A DNA stretch of 64,000 nucleotides from CALRWV02 sp943371965 (GCA_943371965.1 CALRWV020000004.1:186001-250000); one strand, 5' to 3'; counted from the first letter of the stretch, positions 54,073 to 63,142 are shown. Numbers and translations: made by a program. The notes: a model not told the origin generated them from the letters alone.

Positions 54073-54073
54073 T

Positions 54074-54766
54074 ATGAAAACATACATTATCACAGGCGCT
54101 TCAAACGGAATCGGTGCATCACTTTCCAGAGAAATTGTAAAACGCGGCGGAAAGGTAATTGGAATTTCCCGCAATGAAGAAAAACTGAAATCACTGAAAA
54201 ATGATCTTGGTGATTTGTTTTCCTATTTCATCTGTGATGTCCAGAATGAAAAATCAGTTGCAGATGTTTTCGGGAAAATAATTTCGCAAAATGAAAAAAT
54301 AGAAGGTTTGATCAACAATGCAGGACTTGGAATTTTCAATCAATTGGAAAGTGTTTCACTGGAAGAATGGAATACCCAACTTCAAACAAATCTGACCGGA
54401 ACTTTTCTCTGTACAAAATCGATTGTTCCCCAACTCAAAAAACAGCAATCTGGAATTATTGTCAATATTGCTTCGATTGCTGGAAAGATGGGAATTGCGG
54501 AAGCTGCGGCATACAACGCTTCAAAATTTGGGGTTGTTGGTTTCAGTGAATCCATAATGCATGAACTCAGAAATTTTGGAATCCGTGTGACGTGTATTTG
54601 TCCTGGCTCGGTTGACACCAATTTTTTCGACAATGTTCAGAAAAAAATGGAAGCTTCAAAAATGATGCGGCCTTCGGATATTGCCAATATGGTTTGCTAT
54701 GTTCTGGAACAGCCGGAACACCTGATTATTGATACCATCATAATGAGACCGTTGGGAAAACCTTAA
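54074..54766 (+). CDS. Short-chain dehydrogenase/reductase
   Basis: A 230-aa cytoplasmic Rossmann-fold oxidoreductase. The cofactor motif is 'GASNGIGA', 'NNAG' follows, and the catalytic set is Ser in 'VNIASIAG' with 'YNASKFG' (Tyr/Lys). The Arg in 'GISRNEE' after strand 2 favours NADP(H). The substrate is unknown. Any upstream RBS would have to lie in the heptamer array, which touches the start codon. A DinB-like gene follows after 12 nt, probably in the same transcript. Confidence 0.92.
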   Translation: MKTYIITGASNGIGASLSREIVKRGGKVIGISRNEEKLKSLKNDLGDLFSYFICDVQNEKSVADVFGKIISQNEKIEGLINNAGLGIFNQLESVSLEEWNTQLQTNLTGTFLCTKSIVPQLKKQQSGIIVNIASIAGKMGIAEAAAYNASKFGVVGFSESIMHELRNFGIRVTCICPGSVDTNFFDNVQKKMEASKMMRPSDIANMVCYVLEQPEHLIIDTIIMRPLGKP

Positions 54767-54778
54767 AAGAGGATTGTT

Positions 54779-55255
54779 ATGTCAAACGCAGATTTTTTCA
54801 GTTACTATGAAGCTCAAACCGATGTAATTTTTGATCATGTTGCTTCTATTCCAACCGATATCCTGCACAGAAAAGATGAAATGGGAAGAACCATCAATGG
54901 ATTGCTTGATCATCAGGTTGCAGTTGATGAATTGTATCTGCTCCGTTTGCAGGGAAATTCACCGAAGCAATTGAACGATTTTTCTGCACTTTCATCCTCT
55001 GAAATGAAATCCAAAAAACACGAATTCATGGTTGAGCTGAAAAAATTGTTTTTGAATGACTCATTCATGGGAAAAGATTTTGAATATACCAATCTGGAAG
55101 GCATTCATTTCAAATTGAAACCAAGTTTTCTCCTGCATCATCTTATTGAACATCAGGCTCACCACCGTGGACAGATTTCACTCTTGCTCCGGAATTTCGG
55201 TCAAAAACCGGTTCCTTCACACGGATATGTTACACATTTCGGAACCGATAAATAA
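54779..55255 (+). CDS. DinB-family protein
   Basis: A 158-aa four-helix protein of the DinB/YfiT type. The metal-site histidines are in place: 'GLLDHQVAVDE' for the first helix, and 'LIEHQAHHRGQISLLLR', a very typical DinB last motif, for the other two. Many members are thiol-dependent transferases or hydrolases acting in low-molecular-weight thiol metabolism. The RBS AGAGGA lies 7 nt before ATG. It is probably co-transcribed with the SDR. Confidence 0.9.
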   Translation: MSNADFFSYYEAQTDVIFDHVASIPTDILHRKDEMGRTINGLLDHQVAVDELYLLRLQGNSPKQLNDFSALSSSEMKSKKHEFMVELKKLFLNDSFMGKDFEYTNLEGIHFKLKPSFLLHHLIEHQAHHRGQISLLLRNFGQKPVPSHGYVTHFGTDK

Positions 55256-55413
55256 GCAAACTGACTGAAAACCGTTCAAGTCTATTTGTCAAAATTCATA
55301 TCTGATTAGATTTAAGGAACTTCTCACAACAATCTAACCTTAAATTGATAAATCATTCTTTAAAAGTTGAATTAAAGCTTTTTTTTAATTTATTTCGAAG
55401 CCTTATTAAAAGC

Positions 55414-55432
55414 GGTTCTACTCTTAAGAACC
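55414..55432 (+). promoter_or_regulatory. Inverted repeat before the pyruvate oxidoreductase operon
   Basis: GGTTCT (55414-55419) and AGAACC (55427-55432) are separated by 7 nt, 27 nt before ATG 55460, in a 204-nt AT-rich leader. It may be an operator or an mRNA hairpin; this is a candidate only. Confidence 0.35.
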
Positions 55433-55459
55433 AATCATTTAAATTGATGGAGTTTCATC

Positions 55460-57412
55460 ATGTCTGACCAAAAATTTCCTTTCCCCGGAATTGAAACAAC
55501 AACTGACGGATCAGGTGCTGTTGTCTGGGTTGAAACCAATATTGATAACGGATCATGCGCTTATCCGATTACACCTTCCACCAACATGGGTGGCGGATTT
55601 CAGGCAGAAGTAGCAAACGGAAAACGCAATTTATGGGGCGAACACCTTGCTTTCGTTCAACCAGAATCAGAACACTCGGCAGCTTCGACCTGTGAAGGTT
55701 TTGCATTGGCCGGTGGACGTGTTACCAATTTCACCTCAGGTCAGGGTTTAGTCCTGATGAAAGAAGTTTTATACACCATTGCAGGAAAAAGATTGCCTGT
55801 TGTTTTTCATATTGGTGCAAGAGCCTTGACTTCCCATTCATTGAATGTTCACTGCGGACACGATGATGTTATGTCTGTGGCGGATGTTGGATGGGGAATT
55901 GTATGTTCAAGAACTGCACAGGATGCAGGTGATATGGCTTTGATTTTGCGCCGTGTCGCTGAAGATACAAGAACACCTTTTATGGCAGTTCAGGATGGAT
56001 TCCTTACAACCCACACCATTGAAAAAATCCGTTTGTGCGAACCTGAGCTGATGAAACAGTTTGTTGGAAATCCGAGCGAAAAAGTAATCAACATGTTTGA
56101 TACAAAAAATCCGCTTCAAACCGGTGTTGTGCAGAATCAGGATTCCTACATGAAGGGAAAAATCGCTCAACGTTATTTCTACGATCTGATTCCTGCCGCT
56201 CTTGATCATGCTTTCGAAGAATTCTACAAACAAACCGGCAGAAAATATTCACAGGTAGAAACCTATAAAATGGAAGATGCCGAGTATGCAGTTGTTGGAA
56301 TTGGCGGTTTGACTGAAACTTGCGAAACAGCAGTTGATTGGCTGAGAGAAAATAAAGGATTGAAAGTTGGAGTAGTTTCCATCCGTTCTTTCCGTCCTTT
56401 CCCAGGTGACAGAATTGTACAGGCGTTGAAAAATGTAAAAGCTTTCACCGTTATTGAAAGAATGGATAATCCGTTGGCTCAATCAAATTCATTGACTGCC
56501 GAAATAAAATCAGCTTTTGTTGATGCATTGAACGGTTTCAATGGATATCATAAAATTGATAAAATTCCAGCAATCTATTCAGGTTCAGCAGGAATGGGAT
56601 CACGTGATATCAGAGCAGGAGATTTTATTTCCGTTTATAACAACATGGTTGAAAAAGGAAAACAATATTTCGTACTTGGAATCATCCATCCATTAGCACT
56701 TGAAATGGGAATCGATCCAGATGTTCGTCCGGCTGGTGCTTTCTCCATGAGAGGTCACTCCGTTGGTGGATTTGGATCGGTAACAACCAATAAAATTATT
56801 GCCACCATCGGCGGTGAAGTTTTTGGAATGCACGTTCAGGCTTATCCGAAATATGGTTCTGAGAAAAAAGGACTTCCAACCACTTATTATTTAACTCTAG
56901 GAAAAGAACACATCCGTTCACATTCAGAACTTGAACTGGTTGATTTCGTTGTTTTGAATGACGTAAATGCATTCAATAACGTAAATCCGTTGAAAGGTCT
57001 TGGTCAGGGTGGAAAACTTTTCGTTCAATCACAAGGAACAACTCCTGAAGCAGTATGGTCAACCATTCCAGCTTGGGCTAGAAAAGAAATCCGTGACAAG
57101 AAAATTACAGTGATTGCTTTGGATACAGTTGCAATTGCAAAAGAAATCAGTACACAGGCAGAATTTGTTCAGAGAATGCAGGGAATTGTTCTTCTTGGAA
57201 TTTTCCTGAAACAAACTCCATTCAAAGATCAATTGAAAATCAGTGATGACGATGTATTTAAAGGTGTTGAAAAAGCAGTACGTAAATATTTCGGAAAACG
57301 TGGCGAACAAGTTGTTGCCGATAACATGAATTGCGTTAAACGCGGATATACTGATGCATTTGTACTTCCAGCATCAGTTGTAGAATCAGAACCAAAAGCG
57401 GTAATGGCGTAA
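55460..57412 (+). CDS. Pyruvate:ferredoxin oxidoreductase, alpha-gamma chain
   Basis: A 650-aa chain. Residues about 1-390 are the pyrimidine-binding and transketolase-C-like domains ('AYPITPSTNMGG', 'FTSGQGLVLMKEVLY', 'RALTSHSLNVHCGHDDVM', 'KVGVVSIRSFRPFP'). Residues about 420-640 are the gamma domain ('RGHSVGGFGSVTTNKIIATIGG', 'HSELELVDFVVLND'). With the next gene it reconstitutes the domain order of the one-chain enzyme (650 + 530 aa compares with about 1170-1200 aa), split between the gamma and ferredoxin domains. It oxidises pyruvate to acetyl-CoA and CO2, reducing ferredoxin. Pyruvate rather than another 2-oxoacid is inferred from the long, PFOR-like sequence. Confidence 0.9.
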   Translation: MSDQKFPFPGIETTTDGSGAVVWVETNIDNGSCAYPITPSTNMGGGFQAEVANGKRNLWGEHLAFVQPESEHSAASTCEGFALAGGRVTNFTSGQGLVLMKEVLYTIAGKRLPVVFHIGARALTSHSLNVHCGHDDVMSVADVGWGIVCSRTAQDAGDMALILRRVAEDTRTPFMAVQDGFLTTHTIEKIRLCEPELMKQFVGNPSEKVINMFDTKNPLQTGVVQNQDSYMKGKIAQRYFYDLIPAALDHAFEEFYKQTGRKYSQVETYKMEDAEYAVVGIGGLTETCETAVDWLRENKGLKVGVVSIRSFRPFPGDRIVQALKNVKAFTVIERMDNPLAQSNSLTAEIKSAFVDALNGFNGYHKIDKIPAIYSGSAGMGSRDIRAGDFISVYNNMVEKGKQYFVLGIIHPLALEMGIDPDVRPAGAFSMRGHSVGGFGSVTTNKIIATIGGEVFGMHVQAYPKYGSEKKGLPTTYYLTLGKEHIRSHSELELVDFVVLNDVNAFNNVNPLKGLGQGGKLFVQSQGTTPEAVWSTIPAWARKEIRDKKITVIALDTVAIAKEISTQAEFVQRMQGIVLLGIFLKQTPFKDQLKISDDDVFKGVEKAVRKYFGKRGEQVVADNMNCVKRGYTDAFVLPASVVESEPKAVMA

Positions 57413-57444
57413 TTCTTCAGGAAATTTAAAAAGGAATAAATAAA

Positions 57445-59037
57445 ATGAGCGAGAAAAATAAAGACTTGTTGAACTCACCGGCAGCTTCATCAAAGTTTGT
57501 CATCGATATCGAAGATTTCAACACCAGAATTATTGGTGCTTACAATAACGGTCAGGCAGAAAACGGACTTCCTGCTGATATAACAACTGCACAATCCATT
57601 GTTCCTGCTGGAACAGGTGTGTTGAGAGATTTCTCTTACATCACCCCGGAAATTCCTGAATATATTCCGGAAAATTGTGTGGGTTGTATGGAATGCGTTA
57701 CTGAATGTCCTGATACGGCAATTTTGGGAAAAGTAATTGAAGAAAAAGATCTTGAAAAAGAATTGGCTTCAATCGAAGATGTTGCCTTGAGGGAACACTT
57801 CAAAAAACAATTTGTTAAAACCCAGAAATATCACACCACTTACGAAAAGAAAACAGGTCAGGGTGGTTTGTTCGGTATTTTTATTGATCCGACCAAATGT
57901 AAAGGTTGTGCTGAATGTGTTGCTGTTTGTGATGACGATGCATTGAAAATGATCGACAAAACAGAACACAACATGAAAGAGTACAACGAAACTTTCCATT
58001 TGTACAAAAAAGCTCCTGAAACTCCTTCCAAATATATCAATGATAAAGTTCTTGCTGATATGATGCTGGCTGAAAAATCATTGCTGTACGTTGGCGGTGC
58101 AGGTTCCTGCATGGGTTGCGGTGAAGCTACAGCTCTCAGAATGATGTTGGCTGCAACAGGATTTGTTCATGGACCTGAAAATGTTGGCGTTGTTGCTTCA
58201 ACTGGTTGCAATACCGTTTACTCTTCAACCTATCCTTATAATCCGTTCATGACACCTTGGGCTAACAGCTTGTTTGAAAATGGACCAACTTTCGCAATGG
58301 GAGTCCGTGCCCGTTGGGATCAGAATCCTGTTGATAAAGCAAAGAAATTGTGGCTGGTTGGCGGTGACGGTGCCTTGCTGGATATCGGTTTCCAGGCACT
58401 TTCAAGAATGCTTCTTTCCGGAATGAACATCAAAGTTATTATGCTTGATACTCAAGTTTATTCCAACACAGGTGGACAAGCTTCAACCGGAACTTTCCAC
58501 GCACAGGAAGCAAAAATGTCTGCTTACGGAAAAGAACTGAAAGGTAAAAAAGAACGCAGAAAAGAAATGGCTCAAATTGCAATGATGCATCCGAACGTAT
58601 TTGTTGCACAGACAACTGCGGCTCACATCAACCACTTTTACCGTGCGATTATGGCTGCAAACGAATTTGACGGACCAGCAGTAGTTTCTGTTTATACAAC
58701 CTGTCAACCTGAACACGGTGTTGGTGATAACATGAGTTCGGCTCAAGCCCGTTTGGCAGTTGATTCACGTGCGTTTCCTCTGATCATGTACGATCCACGC
58801 AAAGGTCTTTCTTTCAAGGAAAGGTTAAGTTTACAAGGAAATCCTGCACCGAAGGATAACTGGTATGTCAATCCGAAAACGAATGAAGAAGTTTCCTTTA
58901 TTGATTTTGCAAAATCAGAAGGACGTTTCGCAAAACAATTCGATAAAGACGGAAAACCAAGTACTGAACTTCTTGAAACCAAACAGGAACGTCTTGAAAA
59001 CTGGAATCAGTTGCAGGAATTGGCCGGCTTGAAATAA
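57445..59037 (+). CDS. Pyruvate:ferredoxin oxidoreductase, delta-beta chain (2 x 4Fe-4S + TPP)
   Basis: A 530-aa chain. A ferredoxin-like part holds two 4Fe-4S motifs, CVGCMECVTECP and CKGCAECVAVCD (about 74-165). The thiamine-diphosphate domain follows, with 'GSCMGCGEATALR' (ligands for the third cluster near TPP), 'GGDGALLDIGFQALSRM' and 'DTQVYSNTGGQAS'. It lies 32 nt after the alpha-gamma gene with AAGGA upstream. The strong terminator at 59065-59092 ends the operon. The oxygen-sensitive clusters suggest an anaerobic or facultative life. Confidence 0.93.
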   Translation: MSEKNKDLLNSPAASSKFVIDIEDFNTRIIGAYNNGQAENGLPADITTAQSIVPAGTGVLRDFSYITPEIPEYIPENCVGCMECVTECPDTAILGKVIEEKDLEKELASIEDVALREHFKKQFVKTQKYHTTYEKKTGQGGLFGIFIDPTKCKGCAECVAVCDDDALKMIDKTEHNMKEYNETFHLYKKAPETPSKYINDKVLADMMLAEKSLLYVGGAGSCMGCGEATALRMMLAATGFVHGPENVGVVASTGCNTVYSSTYPYNPFMTPWANSLFENGPTFAMGVRARWDQNPVDKAKKLWLVGGDGALLDIGFQALSRMLLSGMNIKVIMLDTQVYSNTGGQASTGTFHAQEAKMSAYGKELKGKKERRKEMAQIAMMHPNVFVAQTTAAHINHFYRAIMAANEFDGPAVVSVYTTCQPEHGVGDNMSSAQARLAVDSRAFPLIMYDPRKGLSFKERLSLQGNPAPKDNWYVNPKTNEEVSFIDFAKSEGRFAKQFDKDGKPSTELLETKQERLENWNQLQELAGLK

Positions 59038-59064
59038 GAATTCGGTTGAAAAATATGTTAGATC

Positions 59065-59092
59065 AAAAAACCCGCTTTCAAGCGGGTTTTTT
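59065..59092 (+). terminator. Terminator of the pyruvate oxidoreductase operon
   Basis: AAAAAACCCGC (59065-59075) and GCGGGTTTTTT (59082-59092) form a perfect 11-bp stem with a 6-nt loop and a T run. Confidence 0.95.
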
Positions 59093-59165
59093 GTTTTTGA
59101 GGGATTTAAATTATCTTTGAAAAGATTCCGAAAACAGTTACATCTCCAATTCTTATGGAAATACC

Positions 59166-59840
59166 ATGAAACAAAATAAAACAATGCTCCCATTCTGTTT
59201 TTTGATTCTGAATTTTTCTGTAGGTTTTACTCAAATATCAGACTCACTGAAGTTCAGAATCACCCTGAAAAATCATGAAATCCATTATTTGAAAAATATT
59301 AAACCCCAATCGCCGGATTCATTATTCAATTCAATTTCACCTCCAATCTTATCAGATGAACGACTTGGAATGATTGACTCTGCTGAATCGATGGTTTCAG
59401 GTCAGTGGAAGACAATTTTTAAACCTGATTCCGAAATGAAAAGGAAAATATCTGTTTACGAAAGTGATCCTGAAAAATTCAATTTTGCGCAATTTTTTTT
59501 TCAGGTTGCCGGTGGATATTTAATTTCGGGGGGATTGGCGATACTATCAGGAAGTATTGTTCATGCCGCCACAAAAGATGATAAGGGAATTGGTTCTGTC
59601 ATTGCAGTATTTTTAACTTTCAACCTGACTTCCCCATTTACGGTTTATTTTATCGGTGAAAAATTAAACAAAAACCAGAAAATTGAAAGTGACATAACCA
59701 ATACATTTTTATATTCAATAGTTCTTTCCGGAATCAGCTATGGAAGTCTGGCACCAGTTGGAGCTGCATTTGGTTATCAGGCAAGTAAGCACAAAATTAA
59801 TGATGCTGGAAACGTAGAAACTGAGATTGGAAATGAGTAA
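59166..59840 (+). CDS. Envelope protein of unknown function with glycine-rich membrane hairpin
   Basis: A 224-aa protein with a signal peptide ending 'NFSVGFTQ'. A polar region (to about 110) is followed by two or three Gly/Ala/Ser-rich hydrophobic stretches ('VAGGYLISGGLAILSGSIVHAA', 'GSVIAVFLTFNLTSPFTVYFIG', 'GISYGSLAPVGAAFGYQA'), a pattern seen in small Bacteroidota envelope proteins. No known family. The next gene overlaps its end by 8 nt. Confidence 0.6.
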   Translation: MKQNKTMLPFCFLILNFSVGFTQISDSLKFRITLKNHEIHYLKNIKPQSPDSLFNSISPPILSDERLGMIDSAESMVSGQWKTIFKPDSEMKRKISVYESDPEKFNFAQFFFQVAGGYLISGGLAILSGSIVHAATKDDKGIGSVIAVFLTFNLTSPFTVYFIGEKLNKNQKIESDITNTFLYSIVLSGISYGSLAPVGAAFGYQASKHKINDAGNVETEIGNE

Positions 59841-60450
59841 AATAACTTTTCAATATGTCCAAATTTCATTTGCCCTGATTTTTTTATCAGCTAATCTTTG
59901 TGCCCAAGGCGGGAATGAAAAGCTTCAGATGATCTCTTCACCTCAAAGTGCATATATTCTTTCTGATTCCGAATATGAGTATTCATTCCCTGATTTATAT
60001 ACTCTTTCGCATTTAAGATTTTATATTGGAGAAAAAAGCAATTATCAATTTCATGTTGGAGTTGGTTTGATCTTATTTGATTTGGGTTATTCGAAAATTA
60101 TTTATCGCTTTGATGATAAGTATCCTGTTAAATCTCAAACCATAGTTGGATATTCCCTCTCCAACCAATTTATTATGGAGCAAAAATTTTGTTTTGGCAC
60201 TAATGAGAATAATCAAAAGAACGAACAGTTTCTCTTTAATTTATCTTTTGCATCCGGTTATAAAACTTCCGGAAAATATATTGACGAAAAAGGGAAATTA
60301 TATCTTGCCCAAGATGTTGGTTTCGTTTATAATTTCAAAAAAATAATATTCTCATTTAATGGCGGAGTGTCTCAAATTAAAATTCAGGGTGATGATGAAT
60401 TTAAGTTAGGTAATCAAATCGGTTTCAGGTTGGGTTATCTGATTGAGTAA
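59833..60450 (+). CDS. Probable outer-membrane barrel protein
   Basis: The protein is 205 aa from ATG 59833 (a TTG two codons earlier is possible). The leader ends 'NLCAQGG'. The rest has alternating strands ('YQFHVGVGLILFDLGYSKIIYRF', 'FLFNLSFASGYKTSG', 'IIFSFNGGVSQI') and a final strand 'GFRLGYLIE'. It is probably a small outer-membrane barrel partnered with the overlapping upstream gene. Function unknown. A strong bidirectional terminator follows. Confidence 0.6.
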   Translation: MSKITFQYVQISFALIFLSANLCAQGGNEKLQMISSPQSAYILSDSEYEYSFPDLYTLSHLRFYIGEKSNYQFHVGVGLILFDLGYSKIIYRFDDKYPVKSQTIVGYSLSNQFIMEQKFCFGTNENNQKNEQFLFNLSFASGYKTSGKYIDEKGKLYLAQDVGFVYNFKKIIFSFNGGVSQIKIQGDDEFKLGNQIGFRLGYLIE

Positions 60451-60456
60451 ATCTAA

Positions 60457-60493
60457 AAACAAAAAATCCGGTCATTGACCGGATTTTTTGTTT
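60457..60493. terminator. Bidirectional rho-independent terminator
   Basis: A 17-bp perfect inverted repeat (60457-60473 and 60477-60493) has a 3-nt loop and A/T runs on both sides. It lies between the barrel gene (+) and the amylase gene (-). Confidence 0.95.
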
Positions 60494-60547
60494 TATGAGA
60501 ATGCTGATTTTTAACCCAATAAAAATCAGTTGATTATTTGTTGAACT

Positions 60548-62956
60548 TTATTTGGTTAAGGTCATTTTACCGCTCTTCACACCGGCAGCTGTTTGAAGCT
60601 GATAGATGTAAATTCCGGATGACAGTCCTGAAGCATCGAAATAAGTTGAATGTGATCCTTTGCTTACTTCTGAATCAAGCAGAACCCGTACTTCCTGACC
60701 TAACAGGTTATAAACAGCCAGTCTGACTTTCATATCAGTTGGAACTGCATAATTGATTGTTGTTGATGGGTTGAACGGGTTCGGATAATTGCCCTGAAGT
60801 TCCAAAGTTGTTGGAATAACTTCTTCAGCATTTTCTTCTGAATAACCGCCAACATCCACTTTCGGGAAGCTTGCTGTAGCTACAACTTTGGGCGCCGTAT
60901 AATTCGCTTTTACCCACACTTTTTCAAGAGGAGCAGAACTAGCAGACTGATGTCCTGCTTTCAAAGTATAATAACCTGTTGCTGTTGGAGTGTAGGTTAC
61001 AGTCATCGTTCCGTTTGCAGGTGTGGCAGAAGCTACAATTGTTCCGGCACTGTTGTAAATATTCAAGATGTGATTTCTGGTCGTAACAGTTGGGAAAAGA
61101 TTTACTGTAATCAGTTTTCCGGTTTCAGCAAAAATCCTTCCTGCTGTTCTTAAAGCAGTTGAAGCTGCAGGTAAAGAACCACCTTGTTTTAAAGAAGAAT
61201 TGTGTGAATCGCCCAAGTCGTTCGACATTTCCCATTCCTGTGTTGTTGAGTTTTGAGATGGAGCAAATCCGCCTGAAATTCCCGCAGGTCCCCAAACACA
61301 ATATCCTCTTCTTAAGTTAGAACCATCACAAGGTGGAATCCAGAAAGTTGCCTGTCCACTTGCATTGGTCCAAATGTCATTTGAATTTGCACCTGAATAG
61401 TCATGAAGCTGACGGTTTGCACCGAAATTGGTTTGAACAGTTACAGTTTGTCCTGTTGACCAGCTGTCATTCATACCTATCAATGCTTTGTTTGAACGTT
61501 CAATCACCAAAGCATCCTGAGCCTGCCATCTAACAAGATAAGCACCAGCCTTGAAATTAAGTTTCTGATGGCACCAGATCAGATTCATCAAATAATCTCT
61601 GACAGGTAAATTGGCTGTAGAAGTTGGAACGTGTGAATATCTTGTTGTTGTGGAAAGATCGAACAAATCTTCAAAGAAAATCTGTGGTGATCCGTCAACA
61701 GACATTGCAATGGCGTAAGCAACCTGAATTCTGCCGTCATCTGGATTGATATGGGGAACCAGTTCGTTGCCGGTATCCCAAGAAGTGTAGTCACCACTTG
61801 CATTAAATCCATTCGGACGGAAAGAATCGTGATTATTTACAAATGGGACAGTTCTGTAACGATTTCCCTGTTGTTTGCCTGGAATTGAACCCAAATCATA
61901 AAAACCGCCGCCTGTAATCATTCCATAGATTCCATCTCTAAGTGCAAAATCAAAAGTTCCGATCAAATCTTCAGAACCGCCGTTTGAAGTTTTTACCTGA
62001 TCAATATAGGTATCCATTTGTCCGGCACTTCCAACCCATTCACCAACATTGAACATATTGGCGCCACCGTTAGCCCAACCTGCGTTGTACTTAACATTGT
62101 AACTCAAATCCTGAACAATCCAGTAAGGAAAATGTTTTACTGCATCCCAACGGAAACCATCAACACCGGTTTGTTTTTTCATCCAAACCAGCCAGTTTCT
62201 TGCTTCAGTTTTATTGTAATCCAAATATTGTGCTGGGTTATAACCAACTACATTTGATGCAGCACCATAAGAGCGTCCATCTTCATAGCTGATATCAGGT
62301 CCCCAACCACCTTGCGCCCAATCACCGCTCATCGTGTTGGTCCATTGATTTGGATGAAAGTTAGTGTAATTCATTGCCCATCTGCCTGAACGGTTCCAAT
62401 ATTCTGATTGACCTTCTGCAGCAGTATTTCCAGGAACTGAAGCTGCAGGTGCTGGAGTAGCATAAGAAACGTAACGGAAAGTTTTATAACCGCCTTCATT
62501 TTTGGTTGAATATAAAGGTTCAGGATCATAACCACCGGCGCCACCATTTGCAGAACCCGCACTGGTGTGGTGATTCAGAACAACATCCTGAATAACTCCC
62601 AAACCATTTGCATGCATGACAGCAACAGAACGGAGGAATTTATCTTTTGTTCCGAAACGGGTCGTAGTTGAACCTTTTTGAAATTTATCACCTAAATCGT
62701 ATGGATCGAAAGGAGAATATCCAACAGAATTAGTCCCGGAGTTTTTTGATGTGGGTGGAATCCAAACCATATCAATTCCCAAGTCTCTCAAACGTGGAGA
62801 AAGTTCTGCCAAATAATCGGCATAAGAGTTTTGATAGTTGTTATTCCAGTAATCCCACCAAAATCCTTCTACAACGACTTTGCCGTTCCAAGGATTTTGT
62901 GCGAATGATGAAATGCTGATCAAAAGAACAGCAATTGCGGTGAGCAGTTTTTTCAT
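60548..62956 (-). CDS. Secreted alpha-amylase (GH13) with type IX sorting domain
   Basis: The protein is 802 aa from ATG 62956, which follows GAGGG by 5 nt and opens the signal peptide 'KKLLTAIAVLLISISSFAQ'; a longer frame to 63022 lacks a leader of its own. The GH13 motifs are 'DVVLNHHTS' (region I), 'GFRWDAVKHF' (region II, nucleophile Asp), 'FNVGEWVGS' (region III, acid Glu) and 'FVNNHDS' (region IV). After a C-terminal amylase domain and a linker comes a sorting domain opening 'NYPNPFNPSTTINYAVP'. It cleaves alpha-1,4 links in starch or glycogen at the cell surface. Twin palindromes upstream suggest control by a LacI-type repressor. Confidence 0.95.
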   Translation of the reverse strand: MKKLLTAIAVLLISISSFAQNPWNGKVVVEGFWWDYWNNNYQNSYADYLAELSPRLRDLGIDMVWIPPTSKNSGTNSVGYSPFDPYDLGDKFQKGSTTTRFGTKDKFLRSVAVMHANGLGVIQDVVLNHHTSAGSANGGAGGYDPEPLYSTKNEGGYKTFRYVSYATPAPAASVPGNTAAEGQSEYWNRSGRWAMNYTNFHPNQWTNTMSGDWAQGGWGPDISYEDGRSYGAASNVVGYNPAQYLDYNKTEARNWLVWMKKQTGVDGFRWDAVKHFPYWIVQDLSYNVKYNAGWANGGANMFNVGEWVGSAGQMDTYIDQVKTSNGGSEDLIGTFDFALRDGIYGMITGGGFYDLGSIPGKQQGNRYRTVPFVNNHDSFRPNGFNASGDYTSWDTGNELVPHINPDDGRIQVAYAIAMSVDGSPQIFFEDLFDLSTTTRYSHVPTSTANLPVRDYLMNLIWCHQKLNFKAGAYLVRWQAQDALVIERSNKALIGMNDSWSTGQTVTVQTNFGANRQLHDYSGANSNDIWTNASGQATFWIPPCDGSNLRRGYCVWGPAGISGGFAPSQNSTTQEWEMSNDLGDSHNSSLKQGGSLPAASTALRTAGRIFAETGKLITVNLFPTVTTRNHILNIYNSAGTIVASATPANGTMTVTYTPTATGYYTLKAGHQSASSAPLEKVWVKANYTAPKVVATASFPKVDVGGYSEENAEEVIPTTLELQGNYPNPFNPSTTINYAVPTDMKVRLAVYNLLGQEVRVLLDSEVSKGSHSTYFDASGLSSGIYIYQLQTAAGVKSGKMTLTK

Positions 62957-63073
62957 GTTTTCCCTCATTGTTGTGATTTTAACAAAAGCCCTTCCACGTC
63001 TCACAAATGTGTCAACTACCAATTGGATAAGCTTTTGTTGTGTTGTGTTGTCGGAAGCACCAGATTAAGGCGA

Positions 63074-63083
63074 GAAGCGCTTC
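63074..63083. promoter_or_regulatory. Candidate LacI-family operator 1
   Basis: GAAGCGCTTC is a perfect 10-bp palindrome with the central CG typical of LacI/CcpA/MalR operators. It lies 118 nt upstream of the amylase start codon. Confidence 0.6.
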
Positions 63084-63132
63084 CATTTGATTGCGGACGG
63101 CAAGTTAATTGAATTCTAATTTCCTGTCAATA

Positions 63133-63142
63133 GAAGCGCTTT
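63133..63142. promoter_or_regulatory. Candidate LacI-family operator 2
   Basis: GAAGCGCTTT has a perfect AAGCGCTT core identical to operator 1 and similar flanks (CATT downstream in both). The centres of the two sites are 59 bp apart, a distance that would allow looping. Confidence 0.6.

Larger units (their letters stand above)
53653..54073. mobile_element. Candidate cassette: inverted heptamer arrays around a second four-helix-bundle gene
   Basis: A 421-nt unit with heptamer arrays in inverted orientation and one gene spans from the permease stop to the base before the SDR start codon. The architecture is the same as at 27.0-27.6 kb, but with a different heptamer sequence. No transposase is present. 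Confidence 0.5.

Noticed and set aside
62957..63022. 22-residue N-terminal extension of the amylase
   Set aside because: The extension is basic and leaderless, while ATG 62956 has GAGGG upstream and begins a normal signal peptide.
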